Of a stretch of 64,000 nucleotides of DNA, positions 8,926-18,211 are shown piece after piece. The stretch's first letter is position 1. Each line of letters opens with the position of its first letter. A program made the position numbers and the translations under genes. The stretch is from contig NZ_POJH01000021.1 of NCBI RefSeq assembly GCF_002960625.1, positions 50,501-114,500 of the forward strand, written 5' to 3'. This stretch comes from Streptococcus suis. Its GTDB lineage: Bacteria; Bacillota; Bacilli; Lactobacillales; Streptococcaceae. The notes beneath the pieces are model-generated. The model had not been told where the DNA came from and did not search any database. It saw only the letters and a list, made by a program, of their open reading frames with translations.

Positions 8926-9767
8926 TATTTATACTTTTCCTCTAATTTGCTCATCCAAAGTCCTAGCCATGTTCCCAAAATGAAGAGAACTACAGCGGAA
9001 ATCCATGTACCAAATCCTGCACCAGCATAGGAAATAGCTTCTTCATTGCCAGCTTGCGGAATTAAAATCAAGAGGGTAGATGATAAAACAATTCCGATGA
9101 TGAAGTGGTAAACACGTGAATGGTAAACCTTTAAAGCATGATCCATAGCTTTTGAGAATGCGACCATTGCTAAGGCTCCACCAATAGCGATTGGCAAGAA
9201 GGTCCCCAACAAATCAAGTGACTTGAAACCATTGAGCATTGGCGTGTAGATACCTAAAATCAAGAGTAAGTTTGAAGGGCTAAGACCAGGGACGAGAATA
9301 CCCAAAGCAATCAGGGCGCCTGCCAAAATAAAACTAGCAAAGTTTGCTGGAAGGGTTCCAACTAGACTATTGAGATTATAAAGGAAAATTCCAGAAATGA
9401 TAAAGGTTCCAATCAACCAAGCCCAGTCAATCGCATCACGTTGGCTTTTTAGTGTCGATTCTTTGACCAAGCTAGGAATGGTTCCGATGATTGCTCCGGC
9501 AAATGCCCACAAAACAGGAGCTTGAAAATGTTGCAATAAAAATTCAACAGGGAAAGAAAAGAGAGCAATCCCTAAAATTCCACCAATACCAACAGGTACA
9601 AAGAAAAGAAAGTTTTCCTTAAAATCCTTGCGAATATTTGCCAAAAATCCAATCAGTCGTTCATATATTCCCAAGATAGCAGCCAGTACTCCCCCAGAAA
9701 CACCAGGTAAGATAAAACCAAGGGCGATAATCATCCCTTTGATTATTCTTGAAATCCAAGCAGTCAT
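8925..9767 (-). CDS. DUF368 membrane protein
   Basis: A polytopic membrane protein of 280 aa with about eight hydrophobic helices. The DUF368 hallmark GFILPGVSGGVLAAILGIYE is near the N-terminus, and its repeat LGILVPGLSPSNLLLILGIY is in the second half. Proteins of this family have been linked to recycling of undecaprenyl phosphate across the membrane. Start 9767 (MTAWISR) is preferred over the ATG at 9779, which would overlap the ribosome site GGAGG. An extended -10 (TGC-TATAAT, 9807-9799) lies upstream. It is first in an operon with ybaK and the phosphatase. Confidence 0.88.
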   Translation of the reverse strand: MTAWISRIIKGMIIALGFILPGVSGGVLAAILGIYERLIGFLANIRKDFKENFLFFVPVGIGGILGIALFSFPVEFLLQHFQAPVLWAFAGAIIGTIPSLVKESTLKSQRDAIDWAWLIGTFIISGIFLYNLNSLVGTLPANFASFILAGALIALGILVPGLSPSNLLLILGIYTPMLNGFKSLDLLGTFLPIAIGGALAMVAFSKAMDHALKVYHSRVYHFIIGIVLSSTLLILIPQAGNEEAISYAGAGFGTWISAVVLFILGTWLGLWMSKLEEKYK

Positions 9768-9825
9768 AATATCCTCCATATCTATTTATAACGTTCCCAT
9801 TATAGCATAAAGACCAGTAAAAAGT

Positions 9826-9861
9826 TTAAAAAGAAAGCCTGTCAGGAAAAATTGACAGGCT
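9826..9861 (-). terminator. Terminator of thiT
   Basis: On the minus strand AGCCTGTCA-ATTTTTCC-TGACAGGCT is followed by TTCTTTTT, just after the thiT stop codon. Confidence 0.85.
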
Positions 9862-9868
9862 GTTTCGA

Positions 9869-10417
9869 TTAAAGAGTGTAAAAATTTGGTCTTGCTTTAT
9901 AGAGTAGAATGAGTAAGACACAAGCGATGATAGTTGAAGGGAGAATATAGCTGATATTATAGGTAAAGGAATAGAGCCAGACAGGTGTACCAGCAGGAGC
10001 ATAGTCAGCATAGAAGATGATACCAGATAGGAAGGTAGCAAGTAAGCGAATGCTACCACCAAGTAAACCAGAAAGGCTGATGATGAGGGCAGCTTGTCTG
10101 AGGTCCTTATGTTTAGTAAGAAGCGGTGCCACTAATCCTGCTAAACCAATTCCAGCGTAGGAGAGCGCATAGTCCAGGAAGACTTGGAAGATATTCAAAA
10201 AGTAACCGCCATAGAAGAGTTGAATGGTTCCTACAATTCCACCGGTTACCAAGCCAATTTGCCAACCGTGGCGAAGAGAAAGGAGTAGGATGGGTAACAT
10301 GACCAGAGAAACTGAACCACCTTGGGGCATGGTAAAGAGTGGGAACTTGTCAAAGACCAGGGCAATGGCAGAGAAAATAGCTACTTCAGCTAACACACGC
10401 ATTTTGGATGGAAACAT
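9869..10417 (-). CDS. thiT: Thiamine ECF transporter S component ThiT
   Basis: The substrate-binding membrane subunit that captures thiamine and docks on the shared EcfAAT energising module encoded elsewhere. 182 aa with six hydrophobic helices. The ThiT-type N-terminus (MFPSKMRVLAEVAIFSAIAL) and the C-terminal aromatic segment (PVWLYSFTYNISYILPS) are visible. Start 10417 is chosen because GGAG lies 7 nt upstream; the longer frame to 10444 would run through that ribosome site. A TPP riboswitch lies directly upstream, which confirms the thiamine assignment. Confidence 0.94.
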   Translation of the reverse strand: MFPSKMRVLAEVAIFSAIALVFDKFPLFTMPQGGSVSLVMLPILLLSLRHGWQIGLVTGGIVGTIQLFYGGYFLNIFQVFLDYALSYAGIGLAGLVAPLLTKHKDLRQAALIISLSGLLGGSIRLLATFLSGIIFYADYAPAGTPVWLYSFTYNISYILPSTIIACVLLILLYKARPNFYTL

Positions 10418-10423
10418 AAAAAT

Positions 10424-10451
10424 ACTCCTTTGTTTAGTGGACAAAGGAGTG
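10424..10451 (-). promoter_or_regulatory. Shine-Dalgarno sequestering hairpin of thiT
   Basis: On the minus strand ACTCCTTTGT (10450-10441), loop CCACTAA, ACAAAGGAGT (10433-10424) forms a 10-bp stem that buries the thiT ribosome site. It serves as the off-state of the riboswitch expression platform. Confidence 0.8.
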
Positions 10452-10486
10452 TTTATAGTGGACAGAGTAACCGTCTATAAAGCACA

Positions 10487-10563
10487 CAATCCCTACGCTA
10501 GTTCTAACTAGATCAGGTTCGAGGATTTCGCAAAAGCGATCTCAGCCGAAGCACTCCTTTGTG
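10487..10563 (-). ncRNA. TPP riboswitch (THI element) controlling thiT
   Basis: Read on the minus strand it contains the conserved THI-box pieces in order: GGAGTGC, GGCTGAGAT, CGAACCTGATCTAG, then CTAGCGTAGGGA. P1 is formed by CACAA (10563-10559) with TTGTG after the final GGGA. The P1 5' strand lies in ACAAAGGAGTG, which copies the thiT ribosome-site region, giving the switch described in the findings. A likely promoter upstream is -35 TTTACA (10609-10604), 17 bp, -10 TAGACT (10586-10581). Confidence 0.95.
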
Positions 10564-10594
10564 TATATGAAATTACTAACAGTCTATCATTTTA

Positions 10595-11440
10595 TTATGG
10601 GGTTGTAAATAGTTTTTGATAAACTTCATTAGGATCTTTTAGGGTTGTGATAAGATTGAGGTCTAAATGATGGGCAAAGCCATTGACATAACCTCGAGAT
10701 GTATATTGGTGTAAGTCGTAGTCGAGATCAGTATTTGGAGCAGCATTGTAGTAGCCAGAGTCGTCCCCGTAAGTTGGTATCCAGATGGCATCAAACTTGT
10801 CCACATTGATACTGTGGTCCTCCATGAAATAGGTCCCGATATAGATACCGATATTCTTAGCACCTAGGGTTTCCAACTCCTTGCGGAAGGCTTCTACCCC
10901 AGCATTCATATCATTCATGGTGTATTCTTCTACGTCTAACCAATAAAAAGTAGGGTTGTATTGGTTGGCAGCCTTATAGAAACTACGAGCCTCTTCCTTC
11001 ATATTTTCAATGCTGTTACCTGTTACATAGGCATAGACTGCAACTGGGATATTGCGAGCTTGAAACTCTTTGATATGGGTTGCAAAAGACTTATCTAGTC
11101 CATTCTTGTCAGTGGCTGTATTTTCACTCTTGGTATGTGAACCACTCTGAATACGGACGATAGCACCAGAAATATTCTGGCTTAGTGTGTCGTAATCAAT
11201 CTCGGATGGTCTTTGCCAGGCTGAAACGTCAATGATTGGTTTCATTTCAAGGGCATTGGTGATATGATAGCTAGGCTTTGTTCCTGATTTTTTCGAGCTG
11301 GAGCTAGCAGTTGTACTTGATTGGGCTGTTACGGTTTCTTTCTTATTGGCAGTATTTCCCAGAACACCAGTTATGGAAATCAGAATAAAAAAAGATAGGA
11401 AAAAACCAATAACAACCATTGGATTTATTTTCTTTCTCAT
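10595..11440 (-). CDS. GH25 lysozyme-family cell wall hydrolase, membrane anchored
   Basis: A predicted N-acetylmuramidase of 281 aa. An N-terminal hydrophobic segment (MVVIGFFLSFFILISITGVLG) acts as signal anchor, and a Ser/Thr/Lys-rich linker follows. The GH25 barrel starts with PIIDVSAWQRPSEIDY, containing the conserved early Asp, and carries the catalytic DVEE pair in FYWLDVEEYT. A conserved late block is IWIPTYGDDSGYY. The SD is poor; only AGGG directly precedes the ATG. It is monocistronic and minus strand, between thiT and the divergent ECF gene. Confidence 0.9.
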   Translation of the reverse strand: MRKKINPMVVIGFFLSFFILISITGVLGNTANKKETVTAQSSTTASSSSKKSGTKPSYHITNALEMKPIIDVSAWQRPSEIDYDTLSQNISGAIVRIQSGSHTKSENTATDKNGLDKSFATHIKEFQARNIPVAVYAYVTGNSIENMKEEARSFYKAANQYNPTFYWLDVEEYTMNDMNAGVEAFRKELETLGAKNIGIYIGTYFMEDHSINVDKFDAIWIPTYGDDSGYYNAAPNTDLDYDLHQYTSRGYVNGFAHHLDLNLITTLKDPNEVYQKLFTTP

Positions 11441-11551
11441 CCCTATTATTTTATCTTAAATAGCAAAAAAAATCAAAAAAATAATATTGAAAAGAGGATG
11501 TGAGGTAGATACTATTGACAAATGAGCTATAATAGGGTAATCTAAAGTTAT

Positions 11552-12055
11552 ATGGGTAAAAATCATGATACAGTGAAACGCTTGAGTAGAATAGTACTAT
11601 TAACTTCCTTAACCATCGTGTTACGGATTGTTTTTGGTGCTTTTCCAAATATTAAACCCTTGACAGCAATATTCCTTGTCAGTCTTTCTTTTATGGGTTT
11701 GATGGATGCTTGGCTAGTCATGGCTCTGACTATGGTTGTTAGTGGTTTCTTATTTGGGTTTGGTCCAGTAGTCCTGTGGCAAGTGCTTAGCTTCGGTCTA
11801 GTCCAACTGCTTTGGTGGTGCTTGGTGAGGCCTTTGGTGAACAAGGAGCGATTGTCTATCTGGCTACAGTCCTTGCTAGCTGCTCTATTGGTCTATGTTT
11901 ATGGCCTGATTATTAGTATCTTGTCTGCTTGGCAATTTGGTCTGTCACCTCTTATCTTCTGGTTCAATGGTTTATTCTTTGATAGCCTTCATGCGATTTC
12001 GACTTTCTTGTTCTATCCCATTATTGACTACATTTTTAGGAGATTTTATAAATGA
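11552..12055 (+). CDS. ECF transporter S component, vitamin B12-type candidate
   Basis: A small integral membrane protein, 167 aa, with about five hydrophobic helices and a positively charged N-terminus (GKNHDTVKRLSRIVLLTSL). It resembles the substrate-specific subunits of ECF importers. It overlaps the next gene, a DUF4430 lipoprotein, by 4 bp (ATGA). DUF4430 is related to the transcobalamin C-terminal fold, so cobalamin or a similar corrinoid is the leading guess for the ligand. A TATAAT lies at 11528-11533, leaving a leader of only about 12 nt and no clear ribosome site. Confidence 0.75.
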   Translation: MGKNHDTVKRLSRIVLLTSLTIVLRIVFGAFPNIKPLTAIFLVSLSFMGLMDAWLVMALTMVVSGFLFGFGPVVLWQVLSFGLVQLLWWCLVRPLVNKERLSIWLQSLLAALLVYVYGLIISILSAWQFGLSPLIFWFNGLFFDSLHAISTFLFYPIIDYIFRRFYK

Positions 12056-12417
12056 AACGAATACTTCTTATTGTTACATTTCTTATGACAATGGTTCTAG
12101 CTGCTTGTCAGGCAAATCCTGTAGAACAAGCTGAAACCAAGATAACAGTCACTTTGCAAATTACCAAAGACGGTAAAACAGCTAGTCAGGAAGTAGTGGC
12201 TGAGCAGGGCGATAGTGTCATGGATGTTTTAGAGGACTACCATCAAGTAGAAGAAGATAATGGCATGGTAACAGCTATTGATGGTGTTAGTCAAAATCCA
12301 AGTACCAATACCTACTGGATGTATAAAATCAATAATCAAATGGCAGACAAGGGGGCAGAAGAGCTGAAACTAGCTGCTGGCGATAAGATTGAATTTTATC
12401 TTGAAACATTTGAATAA
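12052..12417 (+). CDS. DUF4430 lipoprotein
   Basis: A secreted lipoprotein of 121 aa. The lipobox LAAC (LVLAACQANP) places Cys19 as the lipid-attached residue. The mature part has the DUF4430 pattern SVMDVLEDYHQV, followed by TYWMYKINNQMADKGA and a C-terminal GDKIEFYLETF. This fold occurs in transcobalamin/intrinsic-factor C-terminal regions. Coupling to an ECF S component by a 4-bp overlap suggests it hands a ligand to that transporter. The ligand is inferred. Confidence 0.82.
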   Translation: MKRILLIVTFLMTMVLAACQANPVEQAETKITVTLQITKDGKTASQEVVAEQGDSVMDVLEDYHQVEEDNGMVTAIDGVSQNPSTNTYWMYKINNQMADKGAEELKLAAGDKIEFYLETFE

Positions 12418-12422
12418 CGGAA

Positions 12423-12446
12423 GGAGGGGAGGTCCCCTCTTTTTTG
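12423..12446 (+). terminator. Terminator of the ECF-DUF4430 operon
   Basis: GAGGGG-AGGT-CCCCTC followed by TTTTTT, immediately after the DUF4430 stop. Confidence 0.85.
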
Positions 12447-12513
12447 TGCTAAGGTAGATTTCCGAAAGATGTCTTTACTTTATAGACCCTACTGGGTAAT
12501 TTATAGTAAAGTA

Positions 12514-12522
12514 TGCTATAAT
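12514..12522 (+). promoter_or_regulatory. Extended -10 promoter of ftsW
   Basis: TGC-TATAAT (12514-12522), 34 nt ahead of the ftsW ATG. No good -35 is seen, as is common for extended -10 promoters. Confidence 0.6.
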
Positions 12523-12556
12523 AGAACCCAGTACTCGAAAGAAGGTTGGATTAGAA

Positions 12557-13771
12557 ATGAAGATTGACAAACGGCAGTTATTGAACTATTCCATTCTCAT
12601 ACCCTATCTCATCTTATCAGTGATAGGCTTGATTATTGTTTATTCAACAACCAGTGCCACGCAAATTATCAATGGAGGGAACCCTTTTAGAACAGTCATT
12701 AACCAGTCGCTTTTCTGGGGTGTCAGCCTCTTTGCAATTTACACGATTTACCGTATGAAATTAAGCTTTTTGAGAAGGAAGGCTGTCATTTACTCAGTTA
12801 TTTTATTCGAGGTGTTTCTCTTAGCCATTTCTCGATTGTTTCCGCCTATCAATGGGGCCCACGGTTGGATTCCCTTGCCTGGAGCTGGTAATTTGCAGCC
12901 TGCCGAATACCTCAAGTTGATTATCATCTGGTATTTGGCTCACGAATTTGCCAAACAGCAGGCTGATATTCGGACCTATGACTACCAGGCTTTAATACAG
13001 GGGAGCTGGATTCCTAGAGAATTCACTGATTGGCGTGTGGTCAGCCTCCTCTTGTTAGCCATGGTAGCGACCTTGCCTGACTTGGGAAATGCTACCATTG
13101 TCGCTCTGATTATGGTTGTCATGATTAGTGTCAGCGGTATCGCTTATCGATGGTTTGTGACGGCGGTCTTGAGTATCATCGCTGTATCTGGCTTTGTTTT
13201 AGGAACTATATTTATTTTGGGTGTCGAAACAGTTGAGAAAATTCCTCTGTTTGGCTACATCGCCCGTCGTTTTGCAGCCTTTTTTGACCCCTTTGGAAAT
13301 GCCACAGGTGCAGGCCTGCAGTTGACCCATTCCTTCTATGCCATGAGCAATGGTGGCTGGTTGGGTCGTGGTTTGGGTAACTCTATTGAGAAAAAGGGTT
13401 ATCTACCAGAAGCCCAGACAGACTTTGTGTTTTCAATCGTTATAGAAGAACTTGGCTTTGTTGGAGCCAGCTTGATATTGGCCCTGCTTTTCTTCCTCAT
13501 CATTCGCATCATCATTGTTGGTGTACGGGCTCGCAGTCCCTTTAACTCGATGATGGCCTTGGGGGTTGCAGGAATGCTTCTGATTCAGACATTTATCAAT
13601 ATTGGTGGGATTGCTGGTATTATTCCTGCGACGGGAGTTACTTTCCCCTTCTTATCACAAGGAGGGTCTAGCCTACTCATTATTTCGATTGGTATTGCAT
13701 TTGTCCTTAATATTGATGCTAATGAGAAGAATAAATTGATTGAAGAAGAGCTTGAGCGCACAATCGGCTAA
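12557..13771 (+). CDS. ftsW: Septal peptidoglycan polymerase FtsW
   Basis: A SEDS-family glycosyltransferase that polymerises lipid II at the septum with a class B PBP. 404 aa and about ten membrane helices. Family motifs are [20 protein letters not shown], the extracellular loop block with [19 protein letters not shown], and [19 protein letters not shown]. Location directly before ppc matches other streptococci and favours FtsW over RodA. Transcribed from the extended -10 promoter at 12514; 20 nt separate it from ppc. Confidence 0.92.
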   Translation: MKIDKRQLLNYSILIPYLILSVIGLIIVYSTTSATQIINGGNPFRTVINQSLFWGVSLFAIYTIYRMKLSFLRRKAVIYSVILFEVFLLAISRLFPPINGAHGWIPLPGAGNLQPAEYLKLIIIWYLAHEFAKQQADIRTYDYQALIQGSWIPREFTDWRVVSLLLLAMVATLPDLGNATIVALIMVVMISVSGIAYRWFVTAVLSIIAVSGFVLGTIFILGVETVEKIPLFGYIARRFAAFFDPFGNATGAGLQLTHSFYAMSNGGWLGRGLGNSIEKKGYLPEAQTDFVFSIVIEELGFVGASLILALLFFLIIRIIIVGVRARSPFNSMMALGVAGMLLIQTFINIGGIAGIIPATGVTFPFLSQGGSSLLIISIGIAFVLNIDANEKNKLIEEELERTIG

Positions 13772-13791
13772 ATAAAGGAAAGAGAGTAAAT

Positions 13792-16488
13792 ATGTCTATC
13801 CAAAAATTAGAAAACTATAATAACAAAGAAACCATTCAAGAAGAAATTGCGATTTTAACCACTATCCTTGAAGAAGTAGCGGCCCAGATGATGCCTCAGG
13901 AAACCTTCAAGAAAATCCTTGAATTGTCCCAGCTCTCTCGTGAGGATGATTACCAGGCCTTGATTGAGATTATTGGTCAATTAAATAACGAAGAATTAGC
14001 AGTTATTTCTCGTTACTTTGCTGTTCTTCCTCTCCTAATCAATATTTCAGAAGATGTGGATTTGGCCTATGAAATCAACCACCAAAACAACGTTGACCAA
14101 GATTACCTGGGGAAAATTTCAACGACGATTGATATGGTGGCCAAGCAGGAAAATGCAGCAGAAATCTTGGAGAAGCTCAATGTTGTTCCCGTCTTGACAG
14201 CCCATCCGACCCAGGTTCAACGTCAATCCATGTTGGATTTGACCAAACATATTCATGAATTGCTTCGCCGTTACCGTGATGTGAAAATGGGCTTGCTTAA
14301 CAAGACCAAGTGGGAAGACCAACTTCGTTGCTACATCGAAATTATCATGCAGACAGATATGATTCGTGAGAAGAAGTTGAAGGTAACCAACGAAATCACC
14401 AACGTTATGGAATACTACAACTCTTCCTTTATCAAGGCCGTGACCAAGTTGCAAGGTGAGTATAAGCGATTGGCAGCTGAAAAAGGTATTGTGCTCAACA
14501 ATCCTCGTCCCATTACCATGGGCATGTGGATTGGTGGTGACCGAGATGGCAATCCCTTCGTAACAGCAGAAACTCTGAAATTGTCAGCCTTGACCCAGTG
14601 TCAAGTCATCATGAATTACTATGATGAGCAACTCCATAAACTCTACCGTAATTTCTCTCTCTCGACTTCTATTGTGAAGGTTTCGACAGCTGTAAAAATC
14701 TTGGCTGAAAAATCAGAAGATAGTTCAGTTTACCGCGAAAATGAACCATATCGCCGTGCCTTCCATTATATTCAAATGAAATTGGCCAATACGCGCGATT
14801 ATTTGGTGGATAATAAGCCGTCGGATGTTCGCTACGCCAATGTCACTGAATTTAAAGAAGATTTGCTTGCCATTAAACAGTCCTTGATTGACAATAAGGC
14901 AAGCGCCTTGATCAAGGGTGATTTTACAGAATTGCTGGAAGCAGTAGAAGCCTTTGGTTTCTATCTGGCAAGTATTGACATGCGCCAGGATTCTTCTATT
15001 CACGAGGCTAGTGTTGCAGAACTTTTGGCGTCGGCCCGCATTGTAGAAAATTATTCTAGTCTGTCTGAAGAAGCCAAATGTCATGTTCTTTTGAAACAGT
15101 TGGAAACAGATCCCCGTATTTTATCTGCTACCCATGTTCCCAAATCAGAGCAGTTACAAAAAGAATTGGCTATCTTTGCTGCAGCGCGGGAATTGAAAGA
15201 TAAGCTGGGTGAGGAAATTATCAAACAGCACATTATCTCGCATTCTGAAAGTGTTTCTGACTTGTTAGAACTGGCCGTGCTCTTGAAAGAAGTTGGGCTG
15301 GTCGATATGGACAAGGCGCGTGTGCAGATTGTTCCACTTTTTGAAACCATTGAGGACTTGGATAATGCAGCTGCTACCATGCGCCAGTATCTACAACTTG
15401 ATTTGGCAAAACGCTGGATTGCAGGCAACAAATACTACCAAGAAATCATGTTGGGCTACTCGGATTCCAATAAGGATGGAGGCTATCTTTCATCTGGTTG
15501 GACACTCTATAAGGCCCAGAACGAGTTAACTGAAATTGGTCGAGAATTTGGTGTTCATATTACCTTCTTCCACGGTCGTGGAGGGACAGTTGGCCGAGGT
15601 GGAGGTCCATCCTATGATGCCATCACTTCCCAACCATTTGGTTCCATCAAAGATCGCCTTCGTCTAACAGAACAGGGGGAAGTGATTGGTAACAAGTATG
15701 GTAACAAAGACGCTGCCTATTACAATTTGGAAATGCTGGTATCGGCAACCCTTGACCGCATGATTACCCAGATGATCACCGATCCGAATGAAATTGACGG
15801 CTACCGAGAAACCATGGATGCCATTGTGGCAGACAGTTACTCTATCTATCGTGACTTGGTCTTCAATAATCCGCATTTCTACGATTACTTCTTTGCAGCT
15901 AGTCCAATTCGTGAGGTGTCTAGCCTCAATATCGGTTCACGTCCAGCTGCTCGTAAAACCATCACGGAAATCGGTGGGCTCCGTGCTATTCCTTGGGTAT
16001 TCTCCTGGTCGCAAAACCGTGTCATGTTGCCAGGTTGGTATGGTGTTGGTTCTAGCTTTAAACGCTTTATCGATAAGGAGCCAGGAAACTTGGCAAAATT
16101 ACAGAAAATGTATGAAAGCTGGCCATTCTTCCGTTCTCTTCTATCGAATGTGGATATGGTCTTGTCCAAATCCAACATGAACATTGCCTTTGAGTATGCG
16201 AAAATGTGTGAGAGTGAAGAAGTACGAAATATCTTCCATATTATCTTGGATGAATGGCAGTTGACCAAGGATATTATCTTGGCTATTGAGCAAAATGAGG
16301 AGCTACTTGCAGAACTTCCTTTCCTCAAAGCCAGTCTGGACTACCGTATGCCATACTTTAATGTCCTCAACTATATTCAAATTGAACTGATTAACCGTCT
16401 TCGTCGTGGTGAACTCAGTAAGGAACAAGAAAACCTCATCCACATCACCATCAACGGTGTGGCGACTGGTTTACGAAATTCTGGTTAA
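13792..16488 (+). CDS. ppc: Phosphoenolpyruvate carboxylase
   Basis: Carboxylates PEP to oxaloacetate, the anaplerotic entry needed for aspartate-family synthesis in streptococci with an incomplete TCA cycle. 898 aa, full length. Catalytic motifs seen are [13 protein letters not shown] with the catalytic His, [22 protein letters not shown], and the glycine-rich [14 protein letters not shown]. The C-terminus ends in [10 protein letters not shown] where the family usually ends in a similar NTG. Likely co-transcribed with ftsW. Confidence 0.97.
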   Translation: MSIQKLENYNNKETIQEEIAILTTILEEVAAQMMPQETFKKILELSQLSREDDYQALIEIIGQLNNEELAVISRYFAVLPLLINISEDVDLAYEINHQNNVDQDYLGKISTTIDMVAKQENAAEILEKLNVVPVLTAHPTQVQRQSMLDLTKHIHELLRRYRDVKMGLLNKTKWEDQLRCYIEIIMQTDMIREKKLKVTNEITNVMEYYNSSFIKAVTKLQGEYKRLAAEKGIVLNNPRPITMGMWIGGDRDGNPFVTAETLKLSALTQCQVIMNYYDEQLHKLYRNFSLSTSIVKVSTAVKILAEKSEDSSVYRENEPYRRAFHYIQMKLANTRDYLVDNKPSDVRYANVTEFKEDLLAIKQSLIDNKASALIKGDFTELLEAVEAFGFYLASIDMRQDSSIHEASVAELLASARIVENYSSLSEEAKCHVLLKQLETDPRILSATHVPKSEQLQKELAIFAAARELKDKLGEEIIKQHIISHSESVSDLLELAVLLKEVGLVDMDKARVQIVPLFETIEDLDNAAATMRQYLQLDLAKRWIAGNKYYQEIMLGYSDSNKDGGYLSSGWTLYKAQNELTEIGREFGVHITFFHGRGGTVGRGGGPSYDAITSQPFGSIKDRLRLTEQGEVIGNKYGNKDAAYYNLEMLVSATLDRMITQMITDPNEIDGYRETMDAIVADSYSIYRDLVFNNPHFYDYFFAASPIREVSSLNIGSRPAARKTITEIGGLRAIPWVFSWSQNRVMLPGWYGVGSSFKRFIDKEPGNLAKLQKMYESWPFFRSLLSNVDMVLSKSNMNIAFEYAKMCESEEVRNIFHIILDEWQLTKDIILAIEQNEELLAELPFLKASLDYRMPYFNVLNYIQIELINRLRRGELSKEQENLIHITINGVATGLRNSG

Positions 16489-16497
16489 TAATAACTC

Positions 16498-16524
16498 AGC
16501 AACTTCTTCGGAGGTTGCTTTTTT
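16498..16524 (+). terminator. Terminator of ppc
   Basis: AGCAACTTC-TTCG-GAGGTTGC followed by TTTTTT. The UUCG tetraloop makes it very stable. Confidence 0.88.
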
Positions 16525-16555
16525 AATACGGTAAAGGATATAATATTTAAAAAAA

Positions 16556-16583
16556 TGTAACCAAATAAGTTCTCGTTCGTTTT
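16556..16583 (+). promoter_or_regulatory. Candidate ECF-sigma promoter (autoregulatory)
   Basis: TGTAAC (16556-16561), exactly 16 nt, then CGTTTT (16578-16583). This fits the ECF pattern of an AAC-containing -35 and a CGT-containing -10. It sits directly ahead of the sigma factor gene. A housekeeping -10 (TATAAT, 16539-16544) with weak -35 TTGCTT at 16515 is also present. Confidence 0.5.
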
Positions 16584-16600
16584 ATTTGTGAAAGGAGGAG

Positions 16601-17104
16601 ATGAGCATCAAATTAGATGAATATGAAAAAGAAGTCATCGGTATTGCCGAGGAAATTTCCTACTACCTGCAAAAATCTGGCGCCACATTTGCTGATAGTC
16701 AGGATATAGCCCAGGATATACTAGTGAAAATCTTAGAAGCAGAACTTGTCCTTCCTTTCGACAAATTACGAGCCTGGCTTTATCGTTCGGCAGTTAGAGC
16801 CTACATCGATAAATACAGGAGGGACAAGCATTATCACGAAATCTTACAAAGAGAGTTTTTTACCAGTGAGAATGTATTAACTTATGACATAGAAAACTAT
16901 GAAGAGCTCTATCAGGCGGTTGCAGACTTGCCAGCCAAGTATCAGCATGTCATTGACCTTTATTATTTTCAGGATATGAGTGTCAAAGAGATTGCCCATA
17001 TCTTAGGATATAGTCAGAGTTTGGTGAAAATCAATCTTTACCGCGGTCGAAAAATTCTAGCAAAAAACTTAAAAGAGAAAGGGTATGAATATGAAAACTT
17101 TTGA
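16601..17104 (+). CDS. ECF-like sigma-70 family sigma factor
   Basis: A small sigma factor of 167 aa with only regions 2 and 4. Region 2 is around residues 22-75 (SQDIAQDILVKILEAE, then AWLYRSAVRAYIDKYRR). Region 4 HTH is around residues 110-155 (YFQDMSVKEIAHILGYSQ). AAAGGAGGAG directly precedes the ATG. The downstream membrane protein overlaps or abuts it and is the probable anti-sigma factor. The inducing signal is unknown, probably envelope-related. Confidence 0.9.
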   Translation: MSIKLDEYEKEVIGIAEEISYYLQKSGATFADSQDIAQDILVKILEAELVLPFDKLRAWLYRSAVRAYIDKYRRDKHYHEILQREFFTSENVLTYDIENYEELYQAVADLPAKYQHVIDLYYFQDMSVKEIAHILGYSQSLVKINLYRGRKILAKNLKEKGYEYENF

Positions 17105-18071
17105 AATTGCAACAAAGAAAAGTAAGAAAAAACACTTATGGAAAACGGTTGGTCTATCTATATTAGGGCTCTTGCTGATAACGGGAGCGACCTTGAAGAC
17201 CTTGCAGATTTTGACTGCCAATAATGGTGAAAAAATCTATCAAGAACACGAATTATTGTCACAAGTTGCCTATCCAAACATTGAATACTCAACCTACTAT
17301 TATAAAGCGACCTCTCTATTTGCTGGAGCTGTCCATGCAGATCGCCACAAAGACTTAGCAGGGGTTCCAGTTGCCTTTGGTGACTATGAATACCACTATG
17401 ATTGGTTGGGAACGTATTTGAATTTTTCTCAGGATGGACCTTCTTATAAGGGAGAAATTGCCTATGATCGTCAAACCTGGTCAAAACTCCCTCTCTTCTA
17501 TAATACGGAGAAAGTTGACACAGATGACTTTGCAACTGTTCCAAGTCAAGAACTTTCTTTAGTGAAAGACATGTCCAATCAGCTAGTAGAAGTAGCCATC
17601 ACCTTTGACAAAAAATATAGTTTTGCAGACTTGCAGACCATGCTTCCTCAAAATTTGAAAAAGAATTGGTACTGGATTGGAACAGCTTCTAAGGAGAACA
17701 CAGCTGATTTTCGCATTGACCAGTTGTTTGGTTTTCAAGGAGAGGCTCTAAAGGTTTATGAATCAGATGCTGAATTACCAACAGAAGTAGCTGCATGGAA
17801 TCCTTTAACACCTATGAAAAAAATGGCTGAACAGTATAATCATTATTTAGGGGAATACGCACTCGTCACAGATGTCAAAACTTTCTTGGACAAATTTGGT
17901 AAAACGGACTTCTCTAAACAAGAAGAGATTGATAAGCTAGAATTTGCAGGCATTATCCTAACAGGCAGAGCAGAAGACTTTGCACAGTTGGAGGGTAAGG
18001 ACTGGATTTATGCGTCAAGTATCGGTGCTTCAACTCCAAATCAACCCTACTATCGATTAGATTTTGAATAG
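17091..18071 (+). CDS. Membrane-anchored anti-sigma factor
   Basis: A single-pass membrane protein of 326 aa. A short cytoplasmic Lys-rich N-terminus (MKTFEIATKKSKKKHLWKTV) is followed by one helix (GLSILGLLLITGATLKTL) and a long external domain. The layout matches regulators with sigma-factor-regulator N- and C-terminal domains. Start 17091 is preferred (AAAGGG about 7 nt upstream); ATG 17085 is also in frame. Either start lies inside the end of the sigma gene, so the pair is translationally coupled. It should hold the sigma factor at the membrane until a signal releases it. Confidence 0.82.
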   Translation: MKTFEIATKKSKKKHLWKTVGLSILGLLLITGATLKTLQILTANNGEKIYQEHELLSQVAYPNIEYSTYYYKATSLFAGAVHADRHKDLAGVPVAFGDYEYHYDWLGTYLNFSQDGPSYKGEIAYDRQTWSKLPLFYNTEKVDTDDFATVPSQELSLVKDMSNQLVEVAITFDKKYSFADLQTMLPQNLKKNWYWIGTASKENTADFRIDQLFGFQGEALKVYESDAELPTEVAAWNPLTPMKKMAEQYNHYLGEYALVTDVKTFLDKFGKTDFSKQEEIDKLEFAGIILTGRAEDFAQLEGKDWIYASSIGASTPNQPYYRLDFE

Positions 18072-18083
18072 CAGATGGCTAGT

Positions 18084-18117
18084 ACCTTGTTTGAAGTGTA
18101 TTCAGACAAGGTTTTTA
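18084..18117 (+). terminator. Terminator of the sigma/anti-sigma operon
   Basis: A 12-bp stem ACCTTGTTTGAA / TTCAGACAAGGT with one G-T pair, loop GTGTA, then a short T run. Confidence 0.8.
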
Positions 18118-18211
18118 TATTTTGAAGAAAATTAAAAAAATATCTTATTTTCATCATTTTTTTGTATTTTTTGCGAATAGTATAGATAGGGGAGATAAAT
18201 ATTTCTTTCTC

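Noticed and set aside
11515..11533. TTGACA and TATAAT upstream of the ECF S-component gene as one promoter.
   Set aside because: They are only 7 bp apart, so they cannot be the -35 and -10 of the same promoter.
17158..17544. 128-codon open frame opposite the anti-sigma gene.
   Set aside because: Composition matches a reverse-strand shadow; no start signals.
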